A program made the position numbers and the translations under genes. A stretch of 64,000 bases of DNA from Gallionellaceae bacterium. GTDB taxonomy: Bacteria; Pseudomonadota; Gammaproteobacteria; Burkholderiales; Gallionellaceae. A model generated the notes under the pieces. The model was not told where the DNA came from. It was given only the letters and a program-made list of their open reading frames with translations, and ran no database searches. Shown here in pieces: positions 54,443-64,000 of the stretch. Every line of letters begins with the position of its first letter. The stretch's first letter is position 1. The stretch lies in assembly GCA_030823955.1 (NCBI GenBank), contig JAVBYO010000015.1:38120-102119 (forward strand), read 5' to 3'.

Positions 54443-55392
54443 GTGTTTCCCTTGCTTAATAATAATGCCAGCGACAGTAGCGCACCATGTGCCATCAAGC
54501 CGCCGATGGTGAGTTTGATGGCATCACCCAGTTGTTGCGGTTGGGCGGCGTGGCGCAGTAATTGACGCGCGGCATTGATGCTCAACGGTAATGCAAAGAA
54601 TGCGATCAATGCGAGCAGCGGCAGCCAGCCGAGCGCCACACACAGCAACAACCACACATACGCCAGTGCCACGATCAGCACATAACCCCAGCGCGCTTGC
54701 CTCACAGGCAGGCGCGCAACCCAGTGTAACTTGCCCGCCATCGTGTCCGCGGTGCGGTCGGGGAATTGGTTGATGTAGAGCAGGTTGGCAGCCAGCAGTG
54801 CATAAGACAGCCCCGCGATGAAAGGGGCGGCAGCAAAACCTTTGCGTTGCACGAAGTCGGCGCCCACGCTGATGCACAGAATGCCCGCTGTCACCGACAG
54901 TTCTCCCAGTCCTCGGCTATTCAATCTAAAAGGGGGGGCGGAATAGGCCCAGCCGATGAACAAACCGGCGAGACCGATATAGAGCAATTGTGGCGCGGAG
55001 CGTGCCATGAGCCACAATCCTGCGACGGCGACTCCTGCCAATAAGGTGAAACCGAAATTGCGTGTCTGCGCCAGCGTCAACACGCCGTTCTGGATGAAAC
55101 GGCTACCGCCGGTGAACGGGAAGATGCGTTCGGTATTGCACGCATCGGTGCCGTTGAGCGCATCGTAGTAATCGTTCAGTACGTTGATACCCGCGTGTGC
55201 CAAAAGTGCGAACAGCAGGGTGATAAGTGCGAGCGGGATGTCGAAGGCGAGGCCATCATGCCATGCTAGGGTGAGGCCGATCAAACAGGACATCAGGCTG
55301 GCCGTGACGAATGCCGGGCGCGTCGCGGCAAAATAGCGCGCGAACGGATTTTGCAAAGTGGCGAGTGTCGGTTCCAGCGGTTGTGTCGTCAT
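54439..55392 (-). CDS. UbiA-family prenyltransferase (MenA-like)
   Basis: 317 residues with eight to nine transmembrane helices. First Asp-rich motif [17 protein letters not shown] (prenyl-diphosphate Mg2+ binding) and second motif [14 protein letters not shown]. The NDYYD..NGTD form is closest to MenA-type 1,4-dihydroxy-2-naphthoate prenyltransferases, but a betaproteobacterium relying on ubiquinone may use it on another aromatic acceptor. It sits inside the ruvC-ruvA-ruvB set with 4-nt overlaps on both sides, an odd place for a quinone or lipid enzyme. Confidence 0.85.
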   Translation of the reverse strand: MTTQPLEPTLATLQNPFARYFAATRPAFVTASLMSCLIGLTLAWHDGLAFDIPLALITLLFALLAHAGINVLNDYYDALNGTDACNTERIFPFTGGSRFIQNGVLTLAQTRNFGFTLLAGVAVAGLWLMARSAPQLLYIGLAGLFIGWAYSAPPFRLNSRGLGELSVTAGILCISVGADFVQRKGFAAAPFIAGLSYALLAANLLYINQFPDRTADTMAGKLHWVARLPVRQARWGYVLIVALAYVWLLLCVALGWLPLLALIAFFALPLSINAARQLLRHAAQPQQLGDAIKLTIGGLMAHGALLSLALLLSKGNT

Positions 55393-56006
55393 ACCAGTCT
55401 GCCCCCTTTTACCCTAAAACCTTTGGTTGCCAATGCTCCCAGTCCCATGCCGCCATGTGCGTGGCAGATGGCGCAAGCCAGAGCATCCGCTGCATCCGGG
55501 CTGGGTGTGCCGGACAGTTTCAACAAGCGTTGCACCATCGCCTGCACCTGCTCCTTGTCGGCATGGCCATTGCCGACCACGGCTTGTTTCACCTGCAAAG
55601 CGGTGTATTCCCCCACCGGCAGGTTCGCCAGCACTGCCGCACAGATCGCCGCACCGCGAGCCTGGCCGAGTAACAGCGTTGATTGCGGATTCACGTTGAC
55701 GAACACTTTTTCCACGGCGACTTGTTGCGGTTGATGCTGTGCAATGACTTCACCCAGCGAATTCAGGATGACTTTCAAGCGTTCGGGTAATTCCCCGTCC
55801 GGTGTCTTGATGCAGCCGCTGGCGACGTAGTGTAAATGCTGCCCCTCCTTATCGAGCACGCCGAACCCGGTGATGCGCAGGCCGGGGTCGATGCCGAGAA
55901 TCCTTATGGATGAAGGGACTTCTTTGCGAAGGGTTAAGGGGGAAGGGGGAAGGGTAAAACCCTCGGCTCCGCTATTCCCCTTCTCCCTTCCCCCTTCTCC
56001 CTTCAC
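55389..56006 (-). CDS. ruvC: Holliday junction resolvase RuvC with unusual N-terminus
   Basis: The core is a complete Ruv[19 protein letters not shown] with catalytic Asp, [13 protein letters not shown] with Glu, and [15 protein letters not shown] with the last Asp pair. Cuts Holliday junctions as a dimer. The start is the problem: directly before RILGID the codon is ATA, and the only standard start in frame is GTG at 56006, which overlaps the yebC stop (GTGA) and adds ~34 residues encoded by a purine/pyrimidine-rich repeat ([17 protein letters not shown]...). Either RuvC carries this extension, or it starts at ATA or ATT. Overlaps the ubiA-like gene by 4 nt. Confidence 0.9.
   Translation of the reverse strand: MKGEGGREKGNSGAEGFTLPPSPLTLRKEVPSSIRILGIDPGLRITGFGVLDKEGQHLHYVASGCIKTPDGELPERLKVILNSLGEVIAQHQPQQVAVEKVFVNVNPQSTLLLGQARGAAICAAVLANLPVGEYTALQVKQAVVGNGHADKEQVQAMVQRLLKLSGTPSPDAADALACAICHAHGGMGLGALATKGFRVKGGRLV
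55921..56004. repeat. Purine/pyrimidine-rich palindromic repeat at the yebC-ruvC junction
   Basis: On the plus strand, GGGTTAAGGGGGAAGGGGGA-type sequence (55931-55955) is followed by TAAAACCCTCGGCTCCGCTA and then CCCCTTCTCCCTTCCCCCTT (55977-55996). The arms are complementary and would fold into a long hairpin. Similar to the repeats at 12843-13020. Located inside the apparent 5' part of ruvC. Confidence 0.7.
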
Positions 56007-56728
56007 TGTTCAATCACCGCAGTCGTATAAACTTCCTGCACATCGTCGCAGTCTTCCAGCGCGTCCAGCAGTTTTTGCATCTTCACCGCGTCGTCGCCGG
56101 TGAATACCACTTCGCTGTCCGCTTTCATGGTGACTTCGCCCATCTCCGGCTTGAAGCCCGCTGCTTCGAGACGCTGCTTCACTTCGACGAAATCGTAGGG
56201 GCCGGTGATGACTTCGATACTGCCGTCGTCGTTGCTGATGATGTCCTCCGCGCCCGCATTCAAGGCTACTTCCATGAGGGCATCTTCGTTCGTGCCGGGA
56301 GCGAAGATCATCTGTCCGCAATGTTTGAACATGAAGGCGACCGAGCCGTCCGTGCCGAGGTTGCCGCCGTATTTGGTGAAGGCATGGCGCACGTCGGCCA
56401 CGGTTCGGGTCTTGTTGTCGGTCATGCAGTCCACCATGACGGCTGCGCCGTTGATGCCGTAGCCTTCGTAGCGCAGTTCCTGATAATCCACGCCTTCCAG
56501 TTCACCGGAGCCGCGCTTGATGGCGCGCTCGACGTTGTCCTTGGGCATGTTCTGCTCGTAGGCCTTTTCCATCGCCAGGCGCAGACGCGGATTACAGGTC
56601 GGGTCGCCACCGCCCAGCCTTGCCGCGACGGTGATCTCTTTGATCAGACGCGTGAACACCTTGCCGCGCTTGGCGTCCTGTTTGCCTTTGCGATGCTGGA
56701 TGTTTGCCCATTTGCTATGACCTGCCAT
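56003..56728 (-). CDS. yebC: YebC/PmpR family transcriptional or translation factor
   Basis: 241 residues, canonical Yeb[21 protein letters not shown], then [40 protein letters not shown] and the acidic end [20 protein letters not shown]. Binds DNA as a regulator in several species; newer work connects the family to translation of proline-rich stretches. yebC-ruvC-ruvA-ruvB linkage is widespread. First gene of the minus-strand run; the GTG of ruvC overlaps its stop. Confidence 0.96.
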   Translation of the reverse strand: MAGHSKWANIQHRKGKQDAKRGKVFTRLIKEITVAARLGGGDPTCNPRLRLAMEKAYEQNMPKDNVERAIKRGSGELEGVDYQELRYEGYGINGAAVMVDCMTDNKTRTVADVRHAFTKYGGNLGTDGSVAFMFKHCGQMIFAPGTNEDALMEVALNAGAEDIISNDDGSIEVITGPYDFVEVKQRLEAAGFKPEMGEVTMKADSEVVFTGDDAVKMQKLLDALEDCDDVQEVYTTAVIEQ

Positions 56729-56934
56729 GTTTCTCTCCGTGGTTGCCGCGTTGCCCAGCCTGGATTTGGCGATACGGCCTCACCGTACGCCAAATGGGCG
56801 CGATGGTAACATTTCGGCAAGGGCAACCCAAGCCGGGCTGTCGGCGCAAGCCTTTGGTGTCTGCGGACTTGTGTTGTGGATGGGGGGCGCGTGGTTTAGA
56901 ATGCGCGCTCTAAAAACGAGCAAGAAGGTTCTCC

Positions 56935-57738
56935 GTGTCTTCGCAACCGCTGGTCGAGATCCGCGACGTCAATTTCACTTACGACGCACGTCCTGTGCTG
57001 AAAGGCATCAACATGACCTTTCATCGCGGCAAAGTCATCGCCGTCATGGGCGGGAGCGGCTGCGGCAAGACCACGCTGTTCCGTTTGATCGGCGGTGCGC
57101 TCAAACCGACCAAAGGGGAAGTGAAGATCGACGGGCAGGTGATGCACGAACTGGATCAGAAAGAGCTGTATGCCATGCGTCGCAAGATGGGTGTGCTGTT
57201 CCAGTTCGGCGCTTTGTTCACCGATATGTCGGTCTATGACAACGTTGCCTTTCAGATGCGCGAACATACCGACCTGCCGGAAGAGATGATCCGCGATCTG
57301 GTGATGATGAAGCTGCATGCGGTGGGCTTGCGCGGTACCCATGCGCTGATGCCGGCAGAACTCTCCGGCGGGATGGCGCGGCGCGTGGCGTTGGCGCGCA
57401 CGGTCGCGCTTGATCCGATGCTGATCCTGTACGACGAGCCGTTCGCCGGATTGGACCCGATCTCGCTCACCGTGGTTGGCAATTCCATCCGCCGACTGAA
57501 CAATGCGCTGGGCGCAACCTCGGTGGTGGTGACACACGATGTGCAGGAGTCGCTGAAGATCGTCGACTATATCTATTTCATCGCCGACGGTGTCATCGTC
57601 GCGGAAGGCACACCGGCGGAGATCCAGGCATCGGATAAGCCTTTCGTGCATCAGTTCGTGCACGGCGAGATGGATGGCCCGGTGCCGTTCCATTATCCGA
57701 GCGCAAGTTATCAGCAGGATCTGGGAGTGCGTGCCTGA
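56935..57738 (+). CDS. mlaF: Phospholipid ABC transporter ATPase MlaF
   Basis: 267 residues from GTG 56935, with AAGAAGG 6-7 nt upstream. Single ABC cassette: Walker A GGSGCGKT (39-46), Q-loop FQFGALF, signature LSGGMARR, Walker B LILYDEPF and the H-loop VVTHDV. Powers the MlaFEDB complex, which moves phospholipids between inner membrane and MlaC to preserve outer-membrane asymmetry. First gene of mlaFEDCB. Confidence 0.96.
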   Translation: MSSQPLVEIRDVNFTYDARPVLKGINMTFHRGKVIAVMGGSGCGKTTLFRLIGGALKPTKGEVKIDGQVMHELDQKELYAMRRKMGVLFQFGALFTDMSVYDNVAFQMREHTDLPEEMIRDLVMMKLHAVGLRGTHALMPAELSGGMARRVALARTVALDPMLILYDEPFAGLDPISLTVVGNSIRRLNNALGATSVVVTHDVQESLKIVDYIYFIADGVIVAEGTPAEIQASDKPFVHQFVHGEMDGPVPFHYPSASYQQDLGVRA

Positions 57739-58526
57739 TGCCTATCGTAAGCAGTGTAAAGAGGGTGGGGCATCGCGCGGTCGATACGATATGGCGTATC
57801 GGTTATTCCACGCGTTTCTTTGGCTTGATCCTGCTGCACTCCGGCCCCAGCTTTCGGCGTTTCCATCTCATCATCCGGGAGCTGTTCTTCACGGGCGTGA
57901 TGTCACTCATCATCATTTTGGTGGCCGGTCTGTTCGTTGGGGTCGTGCTTGGCTTGCAAGGGTATGAGACGCTCAAGAGCTACGGTTCGGAATCCGCGCT
58001 GGGGACACTGGTCGCGCTGAGTCTGGTGCGCGAGCTGGGGCCGGTGCTCGCGGCATTGTTGTTTGCCAGCCGTGCCGGTTCGGCGATGACCGCGGAGATC
58101 GGTCTGATGAAGGCCACGGAACAGATCGCCGCGATGGAGATGATGGCCGTCAACCCTATCGCGCGCGTGGTGGCGCCGCGTTTCTGGGCGGGGGTAATTT
58201 CCATGCCGCTGCTGGCCGCGATGTTCTCGGCGATGGGTGTATTCGGCGGTTATCTGGTGGGCGTGGTGTTCATTGGTGTCGATGAAGGCTCGTTCTGGTC
58301 GCAGATGCAGGGTTCGGTGGATTTTCAGCATGACATTCTGAACGGGGTGCTGAAGAGTTTCGTGTTTGGCGTGGCCGTCACGGTGATTTCGCTGTTCGAG
58401 GGTTTCGATGCACCGCCGACTGCGGAGGGTGTTTCGGGCGCAACGACGCGTACGGTGGTGCAATCGTCGCTGGCGATCCTGTTGCTGGATGTTATTCTGA
58501 CCGCGTTAATGTTTCGGGGGCTTTAA
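57738..58526 (+). CDS. mlaE: Phospholipid ABC transporter permease MlaE
   Basis: 262 residues, multi-helix inner-membrane permease of the MlaE/Ttg2B family: LIIILVAGLFVGVVLGLQGY, ELGPVLAALLFASRAGSAMTAEIG, and the TEQIAAMEMMAVNP coupling segment. Starts on the last base of the mlaF stop (TGATG). Confidence 0.96.
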   Translation: MPIVSSVKRVGHRAVDTIWRIGYSTRFFGLILLHSGPSFRRFHLIIRELFFTGVMSLIIILVAGLFVGVVLGLQGYETLKSYGSESALGTLVALSLVRELGPVLAALLFASRAGSAMTAEIGLMKATEQIAAMEMMAVNPIARVVAPRFWAGVISMPLLAAMFSAMGVFGGYLVGVVFIGVDEGSFWSQMQGSVDFQHDILNGVLKSFVFGVAVTVISLFEGFDAPPTAEGVSGATTRTVVQSSLAILLLDVILTALMFRGL

Positions 58527-58530
58527 AGAT

Positions 58531-58992
58531 ATGGAACGAACTACATTGGATCTATGGGTGGGCGCGTTTGTCGTGGCGGGATTCGTGGCGCTGGCGATAT
58601 TGGCCTTCAAAGTGGGCAATCTGAGTACCTACAATGTGTCTGAGTCGTATCAGCTCAAGGCGAACTTCGGCAACATCGGCGGACTCAAACCGACTGCTTC
58701 AGTGCGGAGCGCAGGGGTGCTGATCGGGCGGGTGACCGAGATCCGGCTGGATGCTTCCCGTTACGAGGCCGAAGTCATCATGAGTATCGATAAGCGTTAC
58801 CAGTTCCCTAGGGATACACTGATTAGCATCCAGACCTCCGGATTGCTGGGAGAACAATACATCGGTCTGAAGCCGGGAGTGGACGAGGAGATGTTGAAGC
58901 AGGGTGATGAGATCAGGCAATCGCGTTCGGCGATGGTGCTGGAAGATCTCATCGGTCAGTTTATCGCCGGCAAGGCGGAAAGCGCAAAATAA
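58531..58992 (+). CDS. mlaD: MCE-domain substrate-binding protein MlaD
   Basis: 153 residues. N-terminal transmembrane helix (~9-30), then one MCE domain (~38-117) with NIGGLKPTASVRSAGVLIGR and QTSGLLGEQYIGLKPG. Hexameric ring between MlaE and MlaC. C-terminal helix MVLEDLIGQFI as in E. coli MlaD. Follows mlaE by 4 nt. Confidence 0.96.
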   Translation: MERTTLDLWVGAFVVAGFVALAILAFKVGNLSTYNVSESYQLKANFGNIGGLKPTASVRSAGVLIGRVTEIRLDASRYEAEVIMSIDKRYQFPRDTLISIQTSGLLGEQYIGLKPGVDEEMLKQGDEIRQSRSAMVLEDLIGQFIAGKAESAK

Positions 58993-59004
58993 TCCGAGGT
59001 GTTT

Positions 59005-59649
59005 ATGAAACGTTTAATCGCATCCATAGTGGGGCTGTCTTTGTTGGGAGTGGCCGTGTTCGCGCGTGCAGAGACGCAGACACCCGACATGCTGGTGAAG
59101 AATACGGTGCAGGAAGTCGTGGTCGCACTGAAACAGGAAAAGAAGGACAAACACAAGATCCAGGCGCTGGTGGATGAAAAAGTGCTGCCGCTGTTCGATT
59201 TCACGCTGATGACCAAACGCGCCGTCGGGCAACCGTGGCGGTCGGCGACTGCCGAGCAAAAGAAGGCGCTGGTGGTGGAGTTCCGCGATCTGCTGGTGCG
59301 GGTGTTCATCGCCAAGGCGTTCACCGGCAACACCGATCTCACAGTGAAGTTCGAGCCGAGCAAATATACCGAGGGTGACGACCAGGTGACGGTGCGGACG
59401 CAGATCCTCATTCCGGGTGCCGCACCGCTCGCGGTCGATTACGATCTGAAGAAAACAAGTGCGGGATGGAAGGTGGTCGATTTCGCCATCGCAGGGCCAA
59501 GGCTGGCGCTCGACATCTACAGCAACCAGTTCCGTGATCCCTTGCAGCAGGGCGGTGTCGATGCGCTGGTGAAGTTCCTGATGGAAAAGAACCGGGCAGC
59601 CGATGTCAGCAGCAATGTGATTCCCGTGCGCAAGGCCGAACTCAAGTGA
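59005..59649 (+). CDS. mlaC: Periplasmic phospholipid carrier MlaC
   Basis: 214 residues from ATG 59005 (GAGGTG just upstream; GTG 58999 rejected). Signal peptide ending FARA, then the Ttg2D/MlaC fold: VDEKVLPLFDFTLMTKRAVG, W..A...QK..LV.EFRDLLVR, and VVDFAIAGPRLALDIYSNQF. Shuttles a phospholipid between the outer-membrane MlaA complex and MlaFEDB. Overlaps mlaB by 4 nt. Confidence 0.95.
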   Translation: MKRLIASIVGLSLLGVAVFARAETQTPDMLVKNTVQEVVVALKQEKKDKHKIQALVDEKVLPLFDFTLMTKRAVGQPWRSATAEQKKALVVEFRDLLVRVFIAKAFTGNTDLTVKFEPSKYTEGDDQVTVRTQILIPGAAPLAVDYDLKKTSAGWKVVDFAIAGPRLALDIYSNQFRDPLQQGGVDALVKFLMEKNRAADVSSNVIPVRKAELK

Positions 59650-59939
59650 CGGAAGCGCGCGAGAACGTCATGGATGTGTCCGGCCGTTTGACTATAGAGA
59701 CGACTGCGGCGCTGTTCGGTTCCGGTCTGGTGTTGAAAGACGGCTGCACGGAAATGGAGGTCGATTTGGCGCGCGTTGAAGCGGTGGACTCTACTGCCGT
59801 GAGTCTGATGCTGTCCTGGTTGCGTGCCGCACAAGCGCGCAATATCAAGCTCAGGTTCGTCAACGTGCCGGAAAATCTGGTGAGTCTGGCCAATCTCTAT
59901 GGCGTGGCTGAATCATTGTCGTTGCGCGTGGATGCCTGA
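59646..59939 (+). CDS. mlaB: STAS-domain protein MlaB
   Basis: 97 residues from GTG 59646, overlapping the mlaC stop (GTGA). Anti-sigma-antagonist-like STAS fold with RVEAVDSTAVSLMLSWLRAA, where DST resembles the phosphorylatable loop, and VPENLVSLANLYGV. Cytosolic subunit that binds and stabilises MlaF. Completes the operon; mlaA is not in the window. Confidence 0.9.
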   Translation: MTEARENVMDVSGRLTIETTAALFGSGLVLKDGCTEMEVDLARVEAVDSTAVSLMLSWLRAAQARNIKLRFVNVPENLVSLANLYGVAESLSLRVDA

Positions 59940-59974
59940 TGTCCGGCATGTTCATCTCTCGGAAGATTAGCCGT

Positions 59975-61294
<1,320 letters not shown>

Positions 61295-61303
61295 GAATAG
61301 AAC

Positions 61304-61939
61304 ATGATCACCATCGCCTTATCCAAAGGCCGCATCTTCGAAGAGACCCTGCCGCTGTTGCAGGCTGCGGGCATCACCGCGCTGGAGGACCCGGAGTCTT
61401 CGCGCAAGCTGATTCTGCCGACCAATCGCGCCGATGTGCGGCTTATTATCGTGCGCGCATCCGATGTGCCGACCTACGTGCAATACGGCGCGGCGGACAT
61501 CGGGGTGGCGGGTAAGGATGTGCTCAATGAGCACGGCGGCACCGGTTTGTACCAGCCGCTCGATCTGAATATCGCCAAGTGCCGCATGATGGTCGCGGTG
61601 CGCAACGGTTTCGATTACGAGTCGGCGGTGAAGCAGGGTGCGCGTCTGCGCGTGGCGACTAAATATGTGCAGACCGCGCGCGAACATTTCGCCGCCAAGG
61701 GGGTGCATGTCGACCTCATCAAGCTATATGGTTCGATGGAGTTGGCACCTTTGGTCGGGCTGTCGGATGCCATCGTCGATCTGGTGAGCAGCGGTGGTAC
61801 GTTGAAAGCGAACGACCTTAAAGCGGTCGAGCATATCGCCGATATCTCCTCGCGCCTGGTCGTCAATCAGGCTTCACTCAAACTCAAGCGCAACGACATC
61901 CAGCCGATGCTGGATGCGTTTGCCGGTGCGATCAAATAA
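61304..61939 (+). CDS. hisG: ATP phosphoribosyltransferase, short form HisG(S)
   Basis: 211 residues, the short form that lacks the C-terminal regulatory domain and needs HisZ as regulatory partner. First step of histidine synthesis. Motifs: [52 protein letters not shown] and the PRPP loop DLVSSGGTL. HisZ is not in this window. hisD follows 11 nt downstream. Confidence 0.96.
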   Translation: MITIALSKGRIFEETLPLLQAAGITALEDPESSRKLILPTNRADVRLIIVRASDVPTYVQYGAADIGVAGKDVLNEHGGTGLYQPLDLNIAKCRMMVAVRNGFDYESAVKQGARLRVATKYVQTAREHFAAKGVHVDLIKLYGSMELAPLVGLSDAIVDLVSSGGTLKANDLKAVEHIADISSRLVVNQASLKLKRNDIQPMLDAFAGAIK

Positions 61940-61950
61940 GAGGCAACAAG

Positions 61951-63246
61951 ATGGACATCACACGACTCTCCACCCGGCAGGCCGACTTCGATGCCAGACT
62001 GACCAAGTTGCTGGCTTTCGAAGAGGCCGCCGACGAGAAACTGGAAGCGACCGTCGCCAGTATCCTTGGCGATGTGCGCAAGCGCGGGGATGCCGCAGTA
62101 TTGGAATATACCAACCGTTTCGATCGGCTCGCCGCGACGGACATGGCTGCGCTGGAGCTGCCCAAGCACGAGTTGCGCGCTGCCTTCGAGGGGTTGCCTG
62201 CCGACCAGCGTGTTGCGCTTGAGCAGGCGGCGGCGCGGGTGACTGCCTACCATCGCAAGCAAGTGCAGGATTCCTGGCGTTATACCGAGGCAGACGGTAC
62301 GGTGCTCGGGCAGCAGATCACCCCGCTCGACCGTGTCGGCCTGTATGTGCCCGGCGGCAAGGCGGCCTATCCTTCCTCGGTGCTGATGAATGCCTTGCCC
62401 GCCAAAGTGGCCGGTGTGGACGAACTCATCATGGTGGTGCCCACGCCGGACGGCGTGAAGAACCAGCTGGTGCTGGCGGCGGCACATCTGTCCGGTGTGG
62501 ATCGCGTATTCACCATCGGGGGGGCGCAGGCGGTGGCAGCATTGGCCTACGGCACTGCGACAGTCCCCAAGGTGGACAAGATCGTCGGTCCGGGCAACGC
62601 CTATGTCGCTTCCGCCAAACGCCGCGTGTTCGGGGTGTGCGGTATCGATATGATCGCCGGTCCCTCCGAGATATTGGTGATCTGCGACGGCAAGACCGAT
62701 CCGGACTGGGTGGCGATGGATCTTTTTTCACAAGCCGAGCACGACGAATTGGCGCAGGCCATTCTGCTGTCGCCGGATGCGGCTTTCATCGAGGCGGTGG
62801 CGGCAAGTGCCGACAAACTGCTGGAGCAGATGCCGCGCAAGGACATCATCAAGACGGCGCTGGAGAATCGCGGTGCGTTGATCCATGTGGCCGATATGGC
62901 AGAGGCTTGCCGTATCAGCAATCGCATCGCACCCGAGCATCTGGAGCTGTCCGTCGGCGAGCCGGAGGTTTGGTTGTCCCAGCTGAAACATGCCGGAGCG
63001 ATCTTTATGGGGCGCTACACCTCTGAATCCCTGGGTGACTATTGTGCAGGCCCAAACCATGTGCTGCCGACCTCCGGTACCGCGCGCTTCTCCTCGCCGC
63101 TCGGGGTGTACGACTTCCAAAAACGCAGCAGCCTGATTCAGGTCTCGGCGCAGGGCGCGCAGACGCTGGGAGCGATAGCTTCCACGCTGGCGTTTGGCGA
63201 AGGCTTGCACGCGCACGCGCAGTCGGCACTATTCCGCAAGGGTTAG
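61951..63246 (+). CDS. hisD: Histidinol dehydrogenase
   Basis: 431 residues. Zinc enzyme oxidising L-histidinol to L-histidine in two NAD-dependent steps. Signatures: [66 protein letters not shown] with zinc-binding Gln and His, and the ending [14 protein letters not shown]. Last gene of murA-hisG-hisD; hisC/hisB would be expected next but tRNAs follow instead. Confidence 0.97.
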   Translation: MDITRLSTRQADFDARLTKLLAFEEAADEKLEATVASILGDVRKRGDAAVLEYTNRFDRLAATDMAALELPKHELRAAFEGLPADQRVALEQAAARVTAYHRKQVQDSWRYTEADGTVLGQQITPLDRVGLYVPGGKAAYPSSVLMNALPAKVAGVDELIMVVPTPDGVKNQLVLAAAHLSGVDRVFTIGGAQAVAALAYGTATVPKVDKIVGPGNAYVASAKRRVFGVCGIDMIAGPSEILVICDGKTDPDWVAMDLFSQAEHDELAQAILLSPDAAFIEAVAASADKLLEQMPRKDIIKTALENRGALIHVADMAEACRISNRIAPEHLELSVGEPEVWLSQLKHAGAIFMGRYTSESLGDYCAGPNHVLPTSGTARFSSPLGVYDFQKRSSLIQVSAQGAQTLGAIASTLAFGEGLHAHAQSALFRKG

Positions 63247-63362
63247 GCCGGTTTCAGGCGGTTGTAGGCATTCCTGCGGATAATTCTCAAGCTTGATCTG
63301 GCTTCAATCCGCGCGTTAGAGCAACTCTTGGTCTGTTTCTTGCTGAATAAATCAAACCCCCT

Positions 63363-63391
63363 TTGACAAGGGTAGGGATTATCTGGATAAT
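63363..63391 (+). promoter_or_regulatory. Strong promoter of the tRNA-tuf unit
   Basis: TTGACA (63363-63368, perfect), 17-nt spacer, GATAAT (63386-63391, one mismatch). Followed by CACGGG, and tRNA-Tyr begins 16 nt after the -10. Confidence 0.85.
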
Positions 63392-63406
63392 CACGGGTTC
63401 ATTTTT

Positions 63407-63493
<87 letters not shown>

Positions 63494-63575
63494 TTTGTAG
63501 CAGTGCAGTTTTTCAGGTAGTTGACTGGGTAGTGACGATCGAAGTTGGATCACGGTCGTTTGTTGGGAAAGCCAT

Positions 63576-63649
63576 GCGGGTGTAGCTCAATGGTAGAGCA
63601 GAAGCCTTCCAAGCTTACGACGAGGGTTCGATTCCCTTCACCCGCTCCA
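63576..63649 (+). tRNA. tRNA-Gly (anticodon TCC)
   Basis: 74 nt. Acceptor GCGGGTG/CACCCGC, D-arm GCTC...GAGC, anticodon loop CTTCCAA, T-arm GAGGG TTCGATT CCCTT, encoded CCA. Confidence 0.96.
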
Positions 63650-63661
63650 GTTTGGTTGCTT

Positions 63662-63736
<75 letters not shown>

Positions 63737-63782
63737 TAATTTAGTTTTTATCGTTAACGTTTGACATTGATAGGGAAAGATC

Positions 63783-64000
63783 ATGGCAAAGAGCAAATTT
63801 GAACGTACGAAGCCGCACGTAAACGTAGGCACGATTGGACACGTTGACCACGGCAAGACGACCCTGACAGCGGCGATCACCACCGTATTGTCGAAGAAAT
63901 TCGGCGGCGAAGCTAAAGCCTACGACCAGATCGATGCGGCACCGGAAGAAAAGGCGCGCGGTATTACGATCAATACCGCCCACGTCGAATACGAGACAGC
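63783..64000 (+). CDS. tuf: Elongation factor Tu, 5' part (runs off window)
   Basis: The first ~72 residues are visible: [20 protein letters not shown], then the P-loop [10 protein letters not shown] and the switch I region [18 protein letters not shown]. Delivers aminoacyl-tRNA to the ribosomal A site. Start ATG 63783 with AGGGA 8 nt upstream. Probably co-transcribed with the three tRNAs from the promoter at 63363. The rest lies beyond the window. Confidence 0.97.
   Translation, partial: MAKSKFERTKPHVNVGTIGHVDHGKTTLTAAITTVLSKKFGGEAKAYDQIDAAPEEKARGITINTAHVEYET

Overview
The window reads as a stretch of chromosome from a motile, Gram-negative betaproteobacterium with high G+C. Gene order and protein flavour (tRNA-Tyr/Gly/Thr followed by tuf, mlaFEDCB-murA-hisG-hisD, ruv and tol-pal clusters run together, an AlgP/H1-like Lys-Ala-Pro protein, a short-form HisG) suggest Nitrosomonadales, possibly Gallionellaceae. 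That placement is inference: no rRNA or other decisive marker is present.

Layout. 0-14.9 kb: the 3' end of a flagellin gene, pgm, recQ, a large dCache-HAMP-PAS-GAF-GGDEF-EAL protein overlapping a porin gene, a YeeN-type YebC paralogue, two small outer-membrane beta-barrel genes, an EamA transporter behind a structured leader, and ettA. 14.9-24 kb: an accessory region, partly AT-rich. It holds a nucleotidyltransferase/DUF262 gene pair, a DUF4160/DUF2442 cluster, a frameshifted DUF985 cupin gene, a Phd/ParE toxin-antitoxin pair, small unknown proteins, three copies of a ~31-bp dispersed repeat and several strong inverted repeats; rsgA lies inside it. 24-40 kb: a periplasmic thioredoxin-MsrB fusion, a DUF455 ferritin-like protein, a Dph6-like PP-loop ATPase, a membrane diguanylate cyclase, pepD with two overlapping small thiol-protein genes, a YheS-type ABC-F, a RutE-like nitroreductase, a BolA/GrxD pair, a FapA-like DUF342 protein, a second leader-controlled EamA transporter, cyaY, lptM-lysA and an H1-like protein. 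40-46 kb: an EF-hand-like protein, mgtE, a complete second flagellin gene, outer-membrane phospholipase A and an HDOD protein. 46.4-56.7 kb: tRNA-Lys, then one long minus-strand run transcribed yebC-ruvC-ubiA-like-ruvA-ruvB-ybgC-tolQRAB-pal-cpoB-queE-queC, most neighbours overlapping or nearly touching. 56.9-64 kb: mlaFEDCB, murA, hisG, hisD, then a strong promoter, tRNA-Tyr, tRNA-Gly, tRNA-Thr and the 5' part of tuf.

How it fits together. Envelope maintenance dominates: Tol-Pal, Mla lipid transport, phospholipase A, LptM, porins and murA. c-di-GMP enzymes, HDOD, FapA-like and flagellin genes point to regulated motility or adhesion. GrxD, BolA and CyaY belong to Fe-S metabolism.

Most unusual items. 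The AT-rich nucleotidyltransferase/DUF262 pair is a defence-like candidate. Two EamA genes have leaders of matching layout: a promoter, then a ~30-codon ORF whose ATG falls at about +1, then hairpins. The self-contained Trx-MsrB fusion has only three cysteines. RuvC seems to start within a purine-rich repeat. A structured repeat with core TCGCCC-GCAA-GGGCGA occurs twice within 1.3 kb. All statements rest on reading the sequence; no database search was run.
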